The notes below the pieces were generated by a model, which had not been told where the DNA came from, did no database searches, and saw only the letters and a list, made by a program, of their open reading frames with translations. From Geodermatophilus dictyosporus (GTDB taxonomy: Bacteria > Actinomycetota > Actinomycetes > Mycobacteriales > Geodermatophilaceae): a DNA stretch of 64,000 bases. Below, piece by piece: positions 50,129 to 57,953 of the stretch; position 1 is the stretch's first letter, and the number at the start of each line of letters is the position of its first letter. Where the stretch lies: assembly GCF_900115505.1 (NCBI RefSeq), contig NZ_FOWQ01000002.1, positions 124,001-188,000 on the forward strand, in the 5' to 3' direction. The position numbers and the translations under genes were made by a program.

Positions 50129-50173
50129 CCCCACCGCTCGCGAGCTCGCGGCGGGCCCCTGCGAGGGGGCCGC
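50129..50173. repeat. Dispersed palindromic repeat, copy B
   Basis: A 45-base second copy of the element at 42475-42516, here in the convergent interval between the metallopeptidase gene and the thioredoxin gene. The shared core contains CTCGCGGCGGGCCCCTGC followed by the complementary GGGG(G)CCGC. Confidence 0.6.
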
Positions 50174-51142
50174 TCAGTACAACGCGGCCGTGAGCTGGCG
50201 GCGGGCGGCGGCCACCCGCGGGTCCTCGCCGCCGACGACGTCGAACAGCTCCACCAGGTGCTGCCGCGCCCGGTCGCGGTCCTCCCCCGCGGTGCGCCGG
50301 ACGACGTCGACCAGGCGGGTGAAGGCCCCCTCGACGTCGCCGGTGCCGAGCAGGAAGTCGGCGGCGCGGGTCTGCGCCTCGACGTCGTCGGGCTCGGCGT
50401 CGGCCCGGGCGAGCGCGTCGGGCCCGGCGGCGTCGGCGCGGCGGAACAGCTGCACCTGGCGCAGCGCCAGGCCGGCGACGGGGTGGTCGGGCTCGGTCTC
50501 GAGGATCGCCGCGTAGGCGGCCTCGGCGGCCTCCAGGTCCCCGCGCTCGAGGGCGGCCTCGGCGGCGTCCAGGCGGGGGTCGTCGAGGCCGTCGTCCTCG
50601 CCCTCGGCGCCGCCGGGCACCGCGCCGCCGGTGGTGGCGCGCACCAGCTCGGTGACGAACTGGCGGGCCTGCTCCTCGGGGATGGCGCCGGTGAACTCCG
50701 CGACCAGCTGCCCCTGCCAGACGGCCTTGACCGCCGGGATGCCCTGCACGCGCAGCCCCTGGGCGAGCGCGGGGTTGGCGTCGACGTCGACCTTGGCCAG
50801 CACCCACGAGCCGCCGCCCTCGGCGGCGAGGCGCTCGAGGACCGGGGACAGCTGCTTGCACGGGCCGCACCACTCGGCCCACAGGTCGAGCACGACCGGC
50901 ACCTGGAAGGAGCGGTCGAGGACCTCGGTCTGGAAGGTGGCCTCGGTGACGTCGACGACCGCCGCGCCGGGCGCGCCCGCGGGGGCCGCGGCGCTCGGCG
51001 GCGGGGCGGCCTGGGCCCGCGCGGCGGCCTCGGAGCGCGCCTTGACGGCGGCGAGGTCGACCGCACCGGCCAGGGAGGCGGCCAGCTGCGCCTGCTGGGC
51101 CTGCGCGCGCGGGTCGGGGCGTCCGGGACGGGTGGGCTGCAT
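50174..51142 (-). CDS. CnoX/YbbN-like thioredoxin with C-terminal TPR-like repeats
   Basis: A co-chaperone-like protein of 322 residues. An Ala/Gln-rich head is followed by a thioredoxin fold (~65-170) with WAEWCGPCKQLSPVLE and the cis-proline segment VQGIPAVKAVW. The C-terminal half is helical TPR-like (LDAAEAALERGDLEAAEAAYAAIL, ALARADAEPDDVEAQTRAADFLL). The family guards unfolded proteins under oxidative stress and hands them to chaperones. ATG 51142 (MQPTRPGRP) is preferred because GATCAT sits 7 bases upstream; ATG 51151 would add MGG. Confidence 0.88.
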   Translation of the reverse strand: MQPTRPGRPDPRAQAQQAQLAASLAGAVDLAAVKARSEAAARAQAAPPPSAAAPAGAPGAAVVDVTEATFQTEVLDRSFQVPVVLDLWAEWCGPCKQLSPVLERLAAEGGGSWVLAKVDVDANPALAQGLRVQGIPAVKAVWQGQLVAEFTGAIPEEQARQFVTELVRATTGGAVPGGAEGEDDGLDDPRLDAAEAALERGDLEAAEAAYAAILETEPDHPVAGLALRQVQLFRRADAAGPDALARADAEPDDVEAQTRAADFLLGTGDVEGAFTRLVDVVRRTAGEDRDRARQHLVELFDVVGGEDPRVAAARRQLTAALY

Positions 51143-51177
51143 GCCACCCATGATCCCACCGGCCGGCGGGCGCGGTG

Positions 51178-51711
51178 TCAGCCCTCGGCGGACGGGGCCG
51201 CCTCCACGCCCGCGACGTCGCCGGCGCCCAGCCGGACCCGGCGCAGCACCTGGAAGAGGGTGTCGAGCTCGGCCTCGGGCAGGTCGCCGAGGCCGAAGCC
51301 GAGGGCCGTGAGGTCGCCGGTGGCCGCCTCCACGACCTCGCGCCCGCGCTCGGTGATGCCGGCCAGCACGCCCCGGCCGTCGGCGGGGTTGGGCCGGCGG
51401 TCGACGAACCCGGCCGCGACCAGCCGGTCGATGGCGTTGGTCACGCTGGTCGGGTGGACCATCAGCCGGCTGCCGATCACCTTCAGCGGCAGCCGCCCGG
51501 TGCGGCTGAAGGTGAGCAGCACCAGCACCTCGTAGCGGGCGAAGGTCAGCCCGTGCGGGCGCAGCACCTCGTCGAAGCGGGCCAGCAGGATCTGCTGCAC
51601 CCGGAACACCGACGTCGCCGCGCGCATCGCCGCGGCCGGCCCGAAGCGCTGCTCCCAGCTCTCCCCCGCGCGCTCGATCGGGTCGAACGGCAGCCCCAGC
51701 GCCCGAGCCAT
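51178..51711 (-). CDS. MarR-family transcriptional regulator
   Basis: A 177-residue winged-helix dimer. LTFARYEVLVLLTFSRTGRLPLKVIGSRLMVHPTSVTNAIDRLVAAGFVDRRPNP covers the recognition helix and wing, and ADGRGVLAGITERGREVV follows as in MarR. A likely role is control of a divergent or linked gene in response to a small phenolic or acyl compound; the divergent neighbour here is a pseudogene. ATG 51711 is 7 bases after TAGCGT. Confidence 0.9.
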   Translation of the reverse strand: MARALGLPFDPIERAGESWEQRFGPAAAMRAATSVFRVQQILLARFDEVLRPHGLTFARYEVLVLLTFSRTGRLPLKVIGSRLMVHPTSVTNAIDRLVAAGFVDRRPNPADGRGVLAGITERGREVVEAATGDLTALGFGLGDLPEAELDTLFQVLRRVRLGAGDVAGVEAAPSAEG

Positions 51712-51718
51712 GCCGCCG

Positions 51719-51724
51719 ACGCTA
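51719..51724 (-). promoter_or_regulatory. -10-like element of the MarR gene
   Basis: TAGCGT on the minus strand, 7 bases before the ATG at 51711. Confidence 0.45.
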
Positions 51725-51767
51725 CCCGGGTGCGCTGGATCAGCCGTCCGCGACACCGTGCACGCTC

Positions 51768-52462
51768 GTGCCCCGACCACCGATCCGTCCACCCCAGCTG
51801 ACCGGCCGGGCGTTCCGCGGATCGAACGCCGTGCGCCGACGCGGTCGCCTGCACCGTTCCTCCGTCGTGTCGCTCGGGCGCCGTCGACGGGGTCCTCCTG
51901 AGTCGCCGCGCACGGGCCCCCGACGACGTGACGACGCGGGGCTCGACCCGCCTCACCACACCGCTGCGCGCGGCGCTGGACCCGTCCCGGGCCCGCCCGC
52001 TCGACGAGGCCGTGGTGCACCTCGACCGCCTCCTGCGCAGTCGCCTGGTCGGCGTGCGCGAGGTGCGGGCCCTGGCTGCTGACCTGACCGGGCGGGACCG
52101 CCGACACGTCCGCCGGGTCGCTGCGCTCGCCGACGGGGCTGGCCGAGTCCCCACAGGGGACCCGGGTGCGCCTGCTGCTGTCCCGGTCCGACCTGCCTGC
52201 GCCGGCGGCCCAGCACGTCGTGCGCGACGGTGGCGGGTTCGTCGCCCGGGTGGACTTCGCCTGGCCGGCACACCGCCTGGCGTTGGAGTACGACGGCGTG
52301 TGGCACGGCGACCCGGCCCGGTTCCGGGCGGACCGGGCGCGGCTCGACCGGCTCACCGCGGCCGGCCGGCGCGCCGTCTTCCCCACCGCGGCGGACCTCC
52401 ACCGACCCGATGCGCTGCTGCTGCGCCTGCGCGGCCTCCTCCGCGCACCGGGATGCGCCTGA
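51768..52462 (+). pseudogene. Decayed AbiEi-like / DUF559 endonuclease-domain gene
   Basis: Pieces of one ~300-residue actinobacterial family appear in three frames. Piece 1 (from GTG 51768) gives PPQLTGRAFRGSNAV, the usual N-terminus. Piece 2 (~51880-52137) gives DDVTTRGSTRLTTPLRAAL and ARPLDEAVVHLDRLL. Piece 3 (52139-52462) gives LAESPQGTRVRLLLSRSDLP, FVARVDFAWPAHRLALEYDG and TAADLHRPDALL, the DUF559-type end. Pieces 2 and 3 join if one G is removed from the GGGG at 52135-52138; the middle of the family (~100 residues) is missing between pieces 1 and 2. Family identification is from memory. The nuclease-like ALEYDGVWH core is preserved. Confidence 0.68.
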
Positions 52463-52525
52463 GCGTCGTCATGCGGACCGGGTGACCACGCTGTGCCGCA
52501 TCTCGGCGCGACCGGCGACGGGACG

Positions 52526-53992
52526 TCAGACGGCGGGGCGCAGGGGCGGGGGCCGCCGGATGCCGAAGACCTCGCGCAGCGCCACCTTGGCCGCGTTGTC
52601 CCCGCAGGCCCCGTGCACCGCGGGCCCGGGCGGGGTGGCTGCGGACGCCAGGTAGACGCCCGGGAGCGGCGTCTTGTGCGTGTTCCAGCGCGGCACCGGG
52701 CGGAAGAGCATCTGCCGCAGCGACGCCTCGCCGTTGGAGATGTCGCCCCCGACGTGGTTGGGGTTCCACGCCTCCATCGCCGGGGCGTTCTTCACCGCCC
52801 GCTCGAGGATCGTGTCGCGGAAGCCGGGCGCGAACCGCTCGACCTGCGCCTCGATGGCGGCGGTCATGTCGACGTCGGACCCGTGCGGCACGTGCACGTA
52901 GGCCCAGAAGACGTGCCCGCCCTCGGGGGCCCGGGTCGGGTCGACGACGGTCGGCTGGACGGCGAGGACGTAGGGCTTGTCGGTGATCCGCCCCGCTGCC
53001 GGCGCCGACTCCCCCTCCATCGTCTCGGCCATCGTCCCGGCCACGTGGATGGTGCCCGCCTCCCGCACCTCCGGGTTGGCCCACGGCACCGGCTCGGACA
53101 GCACCCAGTCGATCTTGAAGACGCCGGGGCCGTGCTCGTACCGCGACACCCACCGCCGGTAGCCCGGGTGGACGCGGTCGCCGGCCATCTGCACCAGCGC
53201 GCGCGGCGTGGTGTCGAGCAGCACCGCGGGGACGCCGTCGAACTCGCGCAGGTCGGTGACCAGGTGCCCGGTGACGACCTCGCCGCCCTGCTGCTCCAGC
53301 GCGGTGACCATCGCGTCGGCCAGCCGCTGCGAGCCGCCCTCGACCAGCGGCCACCCGCGGTGGTGCGCCAGCATCCCGAGCACCAGGCCCAGGCCCGCGG
53401 TGAGGGGCCGGGCCAGGTCGAGCATGCCGTGCGCGGCGGCACCGGTGACCAGCGCCTGGGCGCCGTCGGTCTCGAAGTACCGGCGGGCCAGCCACCGGAC
53501 GTTGGGCAGCGCGTTGAGCGCGAAGTGGGTGATCGCCGTGGTGCTGCGCGTGGGCAGCCGGCGCAGCTCGCTGGTGAGGAAGAAGTCGATGACGTCCTGG
53601 CCGTGCTCGACCAGCGGCTCGAAGAGGCGGCGGTAGGCCGGGCCGTCGACCCCCAGCCCCTCGACCGTCTCGTCCAGCGAGTACCGGGAGACCGTGGCCT
53701 GCCCGCCGTCGAGCGGGTGGGCGTAGGCGACCTCCGGGTGCAGCAGCCGCACGCCCCGGCTGGGCAGGTCGAACTCGCGGAAGAACGGGGCCGCGGCGGC
53801 CATGGGGTGCACGATCGAGCAGGTGTCGTGCCGGTAGCCCGGCCGGGTCAGCTCCTCGGTGCGCATCCCCCCACCGGGCTTGTCCGCCTGCTCGACCACC
53901 TGCACGCGCAGGCCGGCGGCGGCCAGCCGGAGGGCAGCGGCCAGGCCGTTCGGCCCGGCTCCCACGACGACGGCGTCCGGCTTCCCGTTCAC
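52526..53992 (-). CDS. FAD-dependent oxidoreductase, phytoene desaturase / PYROXD2-like
   Basis: A 488-residue flavoprotein. The N-terminal Rossmann motif is VVVGAGPNGLAAALRLAAAG, with the second glycine motif PGGGMRTEELTRPGY and the late FAD segment LASAATPPGPAVHGACGDNAA. The C(S/A)(I/V)HP-type segment HDTCSIVHPMAAAAPFF is typical of PYROXD2-like proteins. Substrate unknown; no carotenoid genes are nearby. GTG 53992 overlaps the meaB stop (GTGA), yet CAGACT also sits 6 bases upstream, so an internal promoter is possible. Confidence 0.85.
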   Translation of the reverse strand: MNGKPDAVVVGAGPNGLAAALRLAAAGLRVQVVEQADKPGGGMRTEELTRPGYRHDTCSIVHPMAAAAPFFREFDLPSRGVRLLHPEVAYAHPLDGGQATVSRYSLDETVEGLGVDGPAYRRLFEPLVEHGQDVIDFFLTSELRRLPTRSTTAITHFALNALPNVRWLARRYFETDGAQALVTGAAAHGMLDLARPLTAGLGLVLGMLAHHRGWPLVEGGSQRLADAMVTALEQQGGEVVTGHLVTDLREFDGVPAVLLDTTPRALVQMAGDRVHPGYRRWVSRYEHGPGVFKIDWVLSEPVPWANPEVREAGTIHVAGTMAETMEGESAPAAGRITDKPYVLAVQPTVVDPTRAPEGGHVFWAYVHVPHGSDVDMTAAIEAQVERFAPGFRDTILERAVKNAPAMEAWNPNHVGGDISNGEASLRQMLFRPVPRWNTHKTPLPGVYLASAATPPGPAVHGACGDNAAKVALREVFGIRRPPPLRPAV

Positions 53993-55035
53993 CGGGTCAG
54001 TCTGCCCGCGGGGCCTCGGAGCTGCGCGAGGAGCCGGTCGGCGGCGCGGTGGGGGTCGGTCTCCCCCGCCACCACCTCGCCGGCCAGCGCGGTCAGCGCC
54101 GCCGAGCCGCGCACCTGGCCCATGCGCTCGCGGAGCCCGGCCAGCGCGAGGGCCTCGATCTCGCGGGCGGCCCGCTCGGTCCGCCGGCGCGCGCCCTCGC
54201 CGGACCCCTCCAGCCAGCGGCGGTGCGCCTCGACCTCGGCGAGGACCCGCTCCACGCCCTCCTCCCGGGCGGCCACCGTGCGCAGGATCGGCGGCCTCCA
54301 GGCGCCCGGCCCGGTGTGCCGCCCGCCGAGCGACTGGGCGTAGCGCAGGTCGCGCACCGTCTGGTCGGCGCCGTCGCGGTCGGCCTTGTTGACGACGAGC
54401 ACGTCGGCGACCTCGAGGATCCCGGCCTTGGCCGCCTGGATGCCGTCGCCCATCCCCGGAGCCACGAGCACCAGCGTGGTGTCGGCCAGCGAGGCGATCT
54501 CCAGCTCCGACTGCCCGACGCCGACGGTCTCGACCAGCACGACGTCGCACCCGGCCGCGTCGAGCACGCGCAGCGCCTGGGGCGCGGCCCAGGACAGTCC
54601 GCCGAGGTGCCCGCGGGAGGCCATCGAGCGGATGTAGACGCCGGGGTCGCCGGCGTGGTCCTGCATGCGCACGCGGTCGCCGAGCAGCGCCCCGCCGGAG
54701 AAGGGCGACGACGGGTCGACGGCGAGCACGCCCACCCGCCGGCCGGCCGCCCGCAGCGCGCGCACCAGCGCGGTCGTCGTCGTGGACTTGCCCACGCCCG
54801 GGGCACCGGTCAGGCCGATGGTCTGCGCGTGCCCGGTGTGCGGGGCCAGCGCGGCGGCGACCTCGCGCAGCACCGGGCTGGCGTCCTCGACCAGCGAGAT
54901 CAGGCGCGCCACCGCGCGGGCCTCGCCGTCGCGGGCGCGGGCGACCAGGTCGGGGACGTCGACGTGCCGGCGCCCCCGGCGCCCGAGGGGGGCGACAGGG
55001 GCGCCGGTCCGGACGGCGAGGCCGTCGGGGGTCAC
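53989..55035 (-). CDS. meaB: Methylmalonyl-CoA mutase-associated GTPase MeaB
   Basis: A G3E-family GTPase that protects and loads cobalamin-dependent acyl-CoA mutases. The 348-residue product shows P-loop [58 protein letters not shown] and [10 protein letters not shown] mutase itself is not in the window. GTG 55035 overlaps the thiolase stop (GTGA), so the two are coupled. The ~45-residue Arg-rich head before the core is longer than in some homologues. Confidence 0.94.
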   Translation of the reverse strand: MTPDGLAVRTGAPVAPLGRRGRRHVDVPDLVARARDGEARAVARLISLVEDASPVLREVAAALAPHTGHAQTIGLTGAPGVGKSTTTTALVRALRAAGRRVGVLAVDPSSPFSGGALLGDRVRMQDHAGDPGVYIRSMASRGHLGGLSWAAPQALRVLDAAGCDVVLVETVGVGQSELEIASLADTTLVLVAPGMGDGIQAAKAGILEVADVLVVNKADRDGADQTVRDLRYAQSLGGRHTGPGAWRPPILRTVAAREEGVERVLAEVEAHRRWLEGSGEGARRRTERAAREIEALALAGLRERMGQVRGSAALTALAGEVVAGETDPHRAADRLLAQLRGPAGRLTR

Positions 55036-56222
55036 GCCTTCGCGGGCACGTGCAGGATCAGCGCGTCGCCCTGGCCGCCGCCGCCGCACAGCGCGGCGGC
55101 ACCCACGCCGCCGCCGCGGCGGCGCAGCTCCAGCGCCACGTCGAGCACGATCCGGGCGCCGCTCATGCCGATCGGGTGGCCCAGGGCGATGGCGCCGCCG
55201 TTGGGGTTGACCTTCTCGGGGTCGATGCCGAGCTCGCGGGTGGAGACCAGCGCGACGGCGGCGAAGGCCTCGTTGAACTCGACGAGGTCGAGCTCCTTCG
55301 GGTCGATGCCCTCCCGCTCGCAGGCCCGCTGGACGGCGCGCGAGGGCTGGCTCTGCAGCGTGGCGTCGGGGCCGGCGACGACGCCGTGGGCGCCGATCTC
55401 CGCGATGGGGGTGATGCCCAGCTCGGCGGCCTTCTCGGCGCTCATCACCACGACCGCGCAGGCGCCGTCGGAGATCTGCGAGGCGGTGCCGGCGGTGATG
55501 GTGCCGTCCTTCGCGAAGGCCGGCTTGAGCCGCGACAGGGTCTCGACCGTGGTGTCGGCGCGGACGCCCTCGTCGTCGCGGAACTCGATCGGGTCGCCCT
55601 TGCGCTGCGGGATGAGGACCGGGGCGATGGCCTCCTCGAAGATCCCGTTCTTCCCGGCGCGGGCGGCCTTCTGGTGGCTCTCGGCGGCGAAGGCGTCCTG
55701 CTCCTCGCGGGTCAGGTCGTAGCGGCTGTTGGCCTGCTCGGTCAGCGCCCCCATGGCGACCTGGTCGAAGGTGTCCGACAGCCCGTCGTGCGCCATGGCG
55801 TCGACGAGCGTGGCGTTGCCGTACTTGGTGCCGCTGCGGGAACCGGGCAGCAGGTGCGGCGCCTGGGTCATCGACTCCTGCCCACCGGCGACGACGACGT
55901 CGAACTCGCCGGCGCGGATGAGCTGGTCGGCCAGCGCGATGGCGCTCAGGCCGGACAGGCACACCTTGTTCACGGTGATGGCCGGCACGGTCATCGGGAT
56001 GCCGGCGGCGACGGCCGCGGGGCGGGCCGGGTTCTGGCCGGCGCCGGCCTGCAGCACCTGGCCCATGATCACGTACTCGACCTGGTCGCCGGAGATCCCG
56101 GCGCGGTCGAGCGCGGCCCTGATGGCGACGGCGCCGAGGTCGGCCGCGGAGAAGTCCTTGAGCGAGCCGAGCAGGCGGCCCATCGGCGTCCGGGCGCCGC
56201 TGACGATGACCGAGCGGGACAT
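55032..56222 (-). CDS. Acetyl-CoA C-acetyltransferase (thiolase)
   Basis: Condenses or cleaves acetyl-CoA/acetoacetyl-CoA; it would feed crotonyl-CoA formation. The 396-residue product has the nucleophilic Cys88 in [48 protein letters not shown] and the second cysteine in [16 protein letters not shown] 56222 has TGGAGGCACC upstream. First gene of thiolase-meaB-oxidoreductase. Confidence 0.95.
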   Translation of the reverse strand: MSRSVIVSGARTPMGRLLGSLKDFSAADLGAVAIRAALDRAGISGDQVEYVIMGQVLQAGAGQNPARPAAVAAGIPMTVPAITVNKVCLSGLSAIALADQLIRAGEFDVVVAGGQESMTQAPHLLPGSRSGTKYGNATLVDAMAHDGLSDTFDQVAMGALTEQANSRYDLTREEQDAFAAESHQKAARAGKNGIFEEAIAPVLIPQRKGDPIEFRDDEGVRADTTVETLSRLKPAFAKDGTITAGTASQISDGACAVVVMSAEKAAELGITPIAEIGAHGVVAGPDATLQSQPSRAVQRACEREGIDPKELDLVEFNEAFAAVALVSTRELGIDPEKVNPNGGAIALGHPIGMSGARIVLDVALELRRRGGGVGAAALCGGGGQGDALILHVPAKA

Positions 56223-56322
56223 GGTGCCTCCAGTGCCGGTCGCCGCCGCCGGCGACCGCGGGTCGGGCCGCACCGGCACAGGACGGCAGGTCGCGGCGAA
56301 AGGGCTGCCGATCAGGATAGAT

Positions 56323-56336
56323 CGGTTCTCGAACCG
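56323..56336. promoter_or_regulatory. Inverted repeat in the thiolase/hydrolase divergent interval
   Basis: CGGTTC-TC-GAACCG, 6-bp arms with a 2-base centre, about 100 bases upstream of the thiolase start and 82 bases upstream of the hydrolase start. A possible operator; no regulator is identified. Confidence 0.35.
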
Positions 56337-56418
56337 GGTCGACGGGCGCCGGGGTTCGATGGTGCACGACCGGGTAGGCCGTCAGGGATCACGCCCCACC
56401 CCCAGCAGAGGAGACACC

Positions 56419-57267
56419 GTGCCCCGCCTGACCGTCGGCACCGAGAACGGCCGGCCCGTCGAGCTGCACTACGAGGACCACGGCTCCGGCCGCCCCGTCG
56501 TGCTCATCCACGGCTGGCCGCTGTCCGGCCGCTCCTGGGAGGCCCAGGTGGGCCCCCTCGTGGAGGCCGGCCACCGCGTCGTCACCTACGACCGGAGGGG
56601 CTTCGGCGACTCCTCGCAGCCCTGGACCGGCTACGACTACGACACCTTCGCCGCGGACCTCGACGCGCTGCTCGGCAGCCTCGACCTGACCGACGTCACC
56701 CTCGTCGGCTTCTCGATGGGCGGCGGCGAGGTGGTCCGCTACCTCTCCCGGTACGGCACCGCGCGGGTCCGGAGCGCCGTGCTGGCCGCGGCCGTCCCGC
56801 CCTACCTGTACCGGAGCGACGACAACCCCGACGGCGGCCTCGACGACGCCACCATCGAGCAGTTCCGGGCCGGCGTCCGCGGCGACCGGCTGGCCTTCCT
56901 CGACGGCTTCACCAAGGACTTCTTCACCCCGGGCGGCAGCAGCCTGCTCAAGGGTCCGGCGGTCAGCGAGGCGCAGCGGCAGTACGCCCTGCAGATCGCC
57001 GCGTTCGCCTCGCCCAAGGGGACGCTGGACTGCATCACCGCCTTCGGCCGGACCGACTTCCGGGCCGACGTCGCGGCGGTCACCGTGCCGACGCTGGTGA
57101 TCCACGGCGACAGCGACGCGATCGTCCCGTTCGAGGTCAGCGGGAAGCGGGCACACGAGGCGATCGCCGGCAGCGAGCTGGTCGTGATCGAGGGCGGCCC
57201 GCACGGCGTCAACGCCTCGCACGCCGAGCAGTTCAACCGGGCGCTGCTGGGCTTCCTCGCCCGCTGA
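56419..57267 (+). CDS. Alpha/beta hydrolase (cofactor-free haloperoxidase-like)
   Basis: A 282-residue serine hydrolase. It shows VVLIHGWPLSGRSWEAQ (oxyanion hole), TYDRRGFGDSSQPWTGYDYDT, the nucleophile in LVGFSMGGGEVVRYL, the acid in VIHGDSDAIVPFE and the histidine in GGPHGVNASHAE. This matches the non-heme chloroperoxidase/esterase group, whose natural role is usually esterase or perhydrolase. GTG 56419 follows AGGAGACACC. Confidence 0.92.
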   Translation: MPRLTVGTENGRPVELHYEDHGSGRPVVLIHGWPLSGRSWEAQVGPLVEAGHRVVTYDRRGFGDSSQPWTGYDYDTFAADLDALLGSLDLTDVTLVGFSMGGGEVVRYLSRYGTARVRSAVLAAAVPPYLYRSDDNPDGGLDDATIEQFRAGVRGDRLAFLDGFTKDFFTPGGSSLLKGPAVSEAQRQYALQIAAFASPKGTLDCITAFGRTDFRADVAAVTVPTLVIHGDSDAIVPFEVSGKRAHEAIAGSELVVIEGGPHGVNASHAEQFNRALLGFLAR

Positions 57268-57285
57268 GGGAGGACCTGCCGCCCG

Positions 57286-57319
57286 GGGGCCCGTCGCACC
57301 ACCGCGGGCGGCGGGCCCC
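57286..57319 (+). terminator. Hairpin after the alpha/beta hydrolase gene
   Basis: GGGGCCCG/CGGGCCCC with an 18-base loop; an alternative stem GCCGCCCG (57279-57286)/CGGGCGGC (57304-57311) competes with it. The two alternatives make the exact terminator form unclear. Confidence 0.45.
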
Positions 57320-57369
57320 GTGCGCGTGATGCGCACCACAGTCTGTAGGTCGTCTCAGACGTCTTGCGC

Positions 57370-57375
57370 CACGAT
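57370..57375 (+). promoter_or_regulatory. -10-like element of mce, inside a small inverted repeat
   Basis: CACGAT, 6 bases before the GTG at 57382. It lies inside GCGCCA-CGA-TGGCGC (57366-57380), so the region right at the start codon is a perfect 6-bp inverted repeat. Confidence 0.35.
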
Positions 57376-57381
57376 GGCGCG

Positions 57382-57843
57382 GTGACCGCACACGACGCGA
57401 CGCCCACGGGCCTGCCCGCCGAGCTGTTCACCACCATCGACCACGTCGGCATCGCCGTCCCCGATCTGGACGAGGCCATCGCCTTCTACGCGCAGGCCTT
57501 CGGCGTGCGGTCGGTGCACGAGGAGACCAACGAGGAGCAGGGCGTCCGCGAGGCCATGCTCGCCGTCGGCACCGGAGACACCCGCATCCAGCTGCTCGCC
57601 CCGCTGACCCCCGAGTCGACGATCGCGAAGTTCATCGGCCGCTCCGGCCCCGGCCTGCAGCAGCTGGCCTTCCGGGTCGACGACGTCGAGGCGGTCAGCG
57701 CCACCCTGCGCGAGCGCGGCCTGCGGCTGCTCTACGACACCCCCAGGCGCGGGACGTCGGACAGCCGGGTCAACTTCGTCCACCCCAAGGACGCCGGCGG
57801 CGTCCTCGTCGAGCTCGTCGAGCCCGCCCGCACCCCCTCCTGA
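57382..57843 (+). CDS. mce: Methylmalonyl-CoA epimerase (VOC family)
   Basis: Interconverts (2R)- and (2S)-methylmalonyl-CoA, 153 residues. It shows TTIDHVGIAVPDLDEAIAFY (metal His), EETNEEQGVREAML, IQLLAPL, PGLQQLAFRV and NFVHPKDAGGVLVELVEP (C-terminal Glu). The third ligand position reads GLQQ rather than the GIHH of the bacterial type enzyme; mycobacterial homologues, as I recall, also have QQ. It lies just before ccr on the same strand. GTG 57382 (VTAHDATP) is chosen; a TTG 18 bases upstream is in frame. Confidence 0.92.
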   Translation: MTAHDATPTGLPAELFTTIDHVGIAVPDLDEAIAFYAQAFGVRSVHEETNEEQGVREAMLAVGTGDTRIQLLAPLTPESTIAKFIGRSGPGLQQLAFRVDDVEAVSATLRERGLRLLYDTPRRGTSDSRVNFVHPKDAGGVLVELVEPARTPS

Positions 57844-57884
57844 GACCCCCGGCGCCGGGGCCCCGTCCCCGGTGCGGGAGCGCC

Positions 57885-57902
57885 GGTTACCAGTCGGTAA
57901 CC
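57885..57902. promoter_or_regulatory. Candidate TetR-type operator upstream of ccr
   Basis: A perfect inverted repeat GGTTACC-AGTC-GGTAACC, centred about 60 bases before the ccr start. It is AT-richer than its surroundings and has the size and symmetry of a dimeric-repressor site. Confidence 0.55.
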
Positions 57903-57953
57903 TGCCGCCGCACGGCCCCGCCCTCCGAGCCGACGAAGACCCGGGAGTGACAC

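Noticed and set aside
51178-52462. MarR gene plus DUF559-type gene as a toxin-antitoxin or defence pair
   Set aside because: The second gene is broken by deletion and frameshift, and MarR is not a known antitoxin partner for it.
57655-57672. Loss of the canonical metal-binding His in the methylmalonyl-CoA epimerase (GLQQ instead of GIHH)
   Set aside because: As I recall, mycobacterial epimerases also carry QQ here, so this looks like a lineage feature and not a defect.
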